64,000 bases of DNA, from the NCBI GenBank assembly GCA_964035575.1, contig OZ037933.1:248001-312000 (forward strand), written 5' to 3'. A program made the position numbers and the translations under genes. This document shows, piece by piece, positions 61,920 through 64,000 of this stretch. The notes under the pieces were generated by a model that saw only the letters and a list, made by a program, of their open reading frames with translations, was not told where the DNA came from and made no database searches. The DNA comes from Rhynchopus sp. YZ270_cl-10 (Eukaryota; Euglenozoa; Diplonemea; Diplonemida; Diplonemidae). How positions within the stretch are numbered: the stretch's first letter is position 1; each line of letters begins with the position of its first letter.

Positions 61920-62348
61920 CATGGATGTCCAAAGTACTTGAAGTACTTTTTTCGGATTTTTTATGGTACTTGAAGTACTTGACCCCCCTTTTTTTTCCTC
62001 TCAAAATGACAGTCAAGTACTTGAAGATTGATCAAGTACTTGACAGAAATCAAGTACTTGATACCCTATTTTTTTTTTCTCGTACTTTTTTACTTTTTTA
62101 CCCTCTGGCAGAGTCTGTCAAGTACTTGTTTTCGCAAAAAAACGTCAAGTACTTGATCAAGTACCCACTTTTTTTTGTACTTGATCAAGTACTTGACGTT
62201 TTTTTTGTGAAAAAAGTACTTGACAGAGGGAGAACAAGTAAAAAAGTACTAGAAAAAAAAATAGGGTGTAAAGTACTTGAAGTATCAAGTATTGGATTTT
62301 TTGGGGGATCAAGTACTTGATATACTTCAAGTACTTTGGACATCCATG
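61920..62348. mobile_element. 429-bp palindromic MITE-like element, copy 1
   Basis: Starts CATGGATGTCCAAAGTACTT and ends with its exact inverse. Flanked by the direct repeat CTATTC at 61914-61919 and 62349-62354, a 6-bp target duplication. The whole interior is built of CAAGTACTTGA units in both directions, forming one long hairpin with nested stems. No coding capacity. Confidence 0.93.
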
Positions 62349-62691
62349 CTATTCTAAAAGCAAACGAAAAAAAAAAACTATAAAACACAACAGAACCAAA
62401 TTCTAACGAACCCTGAGAGTGAAACAATGGGAAAAAAAAATTGTTCGATTTTTTTACTACTATCTATATCACTATAGCAGCCACCGGGGGTGGGGTTTTT
62501 CTTTCTTCACAGGATCCTTAAAAGAGAGCAAATAGAAGGAGTACGCTTTGCAAAGGGAAAAATGGAACGCAGAGAAAGAGATGCACTCTTGAGCACTCGA
62601 ATGCACCACCTGAAATCCCGAACACGGTCACGGGTTAAAACATTGCTTGTAGATAACCACACACACAGAGGGGGGGCGAGATGTGTGCTGC

Positions 62692-62865
62692 ACGACGTTG
62701 AAGTAAATGACTTTACTTGTGGTTTGATTTTACATGTAATTTTACTTGTGAAAATAGTTTACTTGTGGCACACATAAAAACGTAAGCGTACAGCTTAAAC
62801 ACAAATAATAATATAAAAAAAATGACAGGTAAAACCACAAGTAAAGTCATTTACTTCAACGTCGT
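62692..62865. repeat. Inverted repeat with perfect 33-bp arms
   Basis: The left arm starts ACGACGTTGAAGTAAATGAC and the right arm (62832-62865) is its exact inverse. The 106-bp spacer repeats TTTACTTGTG several times. It may be a small foldback element. Confidence 0.9.
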
Positions 62866-63299
62866 GTGTCTGTGTAGGCCCTTCGAATCAAGAACAGGGA
62901 AACTGTCACCCACTGCCTTGAGTGGTGCAGAACCCCCACCACGTAGAGCGACAAGAAAACGTGGTCAGAGGCGTGAACCAGGGTCAAAGTGCTTTGCACT
63001 AAACTGTAGGTAATCGTTAGAGGGAAAAAAAAAAACAAACCAAACCAAATAAAAGAATCTTGTGGAAGAAGGGGGGGGGAGAAAAAAATGGAAAGATTTG
63101 AGAAAGACGAGCCAAAATGCTCGCACGCTTAGTCACCTTGTTGAAAAATGAAATACAAAGTGCTCTGGCGAACAGTTTGTACCAAACCTTTGGAACAAAT
63201 GACTGGGTGCACCAGGTGGAAGAAAAAAAAAAGATGGAGTTCTCCATTTAGAAGAGAAGAAAAACGAAGAAAAAATTGAAAAAGATTGGTGCTCCTGAA

Positions 63300-63425
63300 A
63301 ACCCCATTTTGCGTACTTGTTGCGCACTTTGTGCACGAAAAAAAAAAAATAATACAGGAATACCCTATATTGCGCACTTGTTGCGTAGTTAGTGCGTAGT
63401 TGTTGCGTACTTGGTATTTTTTATT
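63300..63425. repeat. TTGTTGCG-type short tandem repeats
   Basis: Direct copies of GCGTACTTGTTGCGCACTTT-like units at 63311-63332 and 63371-63410, related to CTGCGTACTTAGTGCGTAGTTG at 55377-55400. Family unknown. Confidence 0.6.
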
Positions 63426-63441
63426 TCAGGAGCACCAAAGA

Positions 63442-63872
63442 CATGGATGTCCAAAGTACTTGAAGTACTTTTTTTGGATTTTTTATGGTACTTGAAGTAC
63501 TTGACCCCCCTTTTTTTTCCTCTCAAAATGACAGTCAAGTACTTGAAGATTGATCAAGTACTTGACAGAAATCAAGTACTTGATACCCTATTTTTTTTTC
63601 TCGTACTTTTTTACTTTTTTACCCTCTGGCAGAGTCTGTCAAGTACTTGTTTTCGCAAAAAAACGTCAAGTACTTGATCAAGTGCCCACTTTTTTTTTTG
63701 TACTTGATCAAGTACTTGACGTTTTTTTTTGTGAAAAAAGTACTTGACAGAGGGAGAACAAGTAAAAAAGTACTAGAAAAAAAAATAGGGTGTCAAGTAC
63801 TTGAAGTATCAAGTATTGGATTTTTTGGGGGATCAAGTACTTGATATACTTCAAGTACTTTGGACATCCATG
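63442..63872. mobile_element. 431-bp palindromic MITE-like element, copy 2
   Basis: Nearly identical to the copy at 61920-62348, same orientation, same ends. Flanked by CAAAGA at 63436-63441 and 63873-63878, again 6 bp. Together the two copies fix the ends and the 6-bp duplication of this family. Confidence 0.94.
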
Positions 63873-64000
63873 CAAAGATGAACCTTTTTTTTTTTTTTTT
63901 TTTCGTACCCATTTACATCCCGTGGAAAACGGTTGTTGATGCAGATTGAAAAGGAGGGTTACCATGGGTTGTAGTAAGACTGAGTCAGACTGACCCATCT

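Overview
The window looks like nuclear DNA of a flagellated protist, most probably a euglenozoan and perhaps a diplonemid. Four things point there: an elongation factor 1-beta gene whose N-terminal half reads like the trypanosome protein; a complete intraflagellar-transport gene, IFT80; a relic of an Ingi/L1Tc-type LINE with a 2A-like peptide before its endonuclease; and the fact that every confident host gene lies on the minus strand, like a euglenozoan one-way gene cluster. Unlike kinetoplastids, the genes carry many GT-AG introns. Nearly all donors read GTAT.., most often GTATGT. No rRNA, tRNA, spliced-leader RNA or CRISPR array was found.

Layout, all host genes on minus: 1-871 partial membrane protein; 3783-4811 secreted Cys-rich protein with a C-terminal anchor (2 exons); 5752-6570 IQ-motif protein; 12883-13245 small Cys-rich membrane protein; 15226-17222 R3H-domain protein (4 exons); 18756-25082 EF-1 beta (at least 7 exons, one large intron); 26181-26963 PTPMT1-like phosphatase; 28600-32396 PDZ/coiled-coil protein (2 exons); 34332-34881 small unknown protein (3 exons, tentative); 35678-37840 ubiquitin-like plus leucine-rich-repeat protein; 40356-47121 giant subtilase with a PA insert, IPT/TIG, EGF-like repeats and a membrane anchor (2 exons); 48387-53547 IFT80 (3 exons); 54160-55188 small Cys/Pro-rich membrane protein (3 exons); 56569-59469 surface protein of seven repeats. 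The set mixes flagellar assembly, calmodulin-binding and scaffold proteins, translation, RNA binding and several cell-surface proteins. It is not a pathway operon.

Between and inside the genes the DNA is AT-rich, full of A/T runs and crowded with mobile and palindromic DNA: a dimer of 1.1-1.2 kb hAT-like elements (10021-12357, 8-bp target duplication), a second hAT-like element (59811-60669), two copies of a 430-bp palindromic element with 6-bp target duplications (61920-62348, 63442-63872), a 2.2-kb inverted-repeat element filling the first IFT80 intron, a LINE relic (17490-17880), an intact OTU-protease ORF on the plus strand inside the EF-1 beta intron, a 122-bp tandem array, a (ACAGT)38 array and several large hairpins.

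The most striking signal is a set of at least nine families of short dispersed repeats (about 30-150 bp, some 50 copies), every one in the same orientation, antisense to the genes on the given strand. Read in the sense of the transcripts, several form a stem-loop with a shared ACGAGAG loop, followed by a CAAC/TAAAC-like stretch, a pyrimidine tract and often a real 3' splice site. They may be structured splice-acceptor modules, for cis- or trans-splicing, that spread through this genome.
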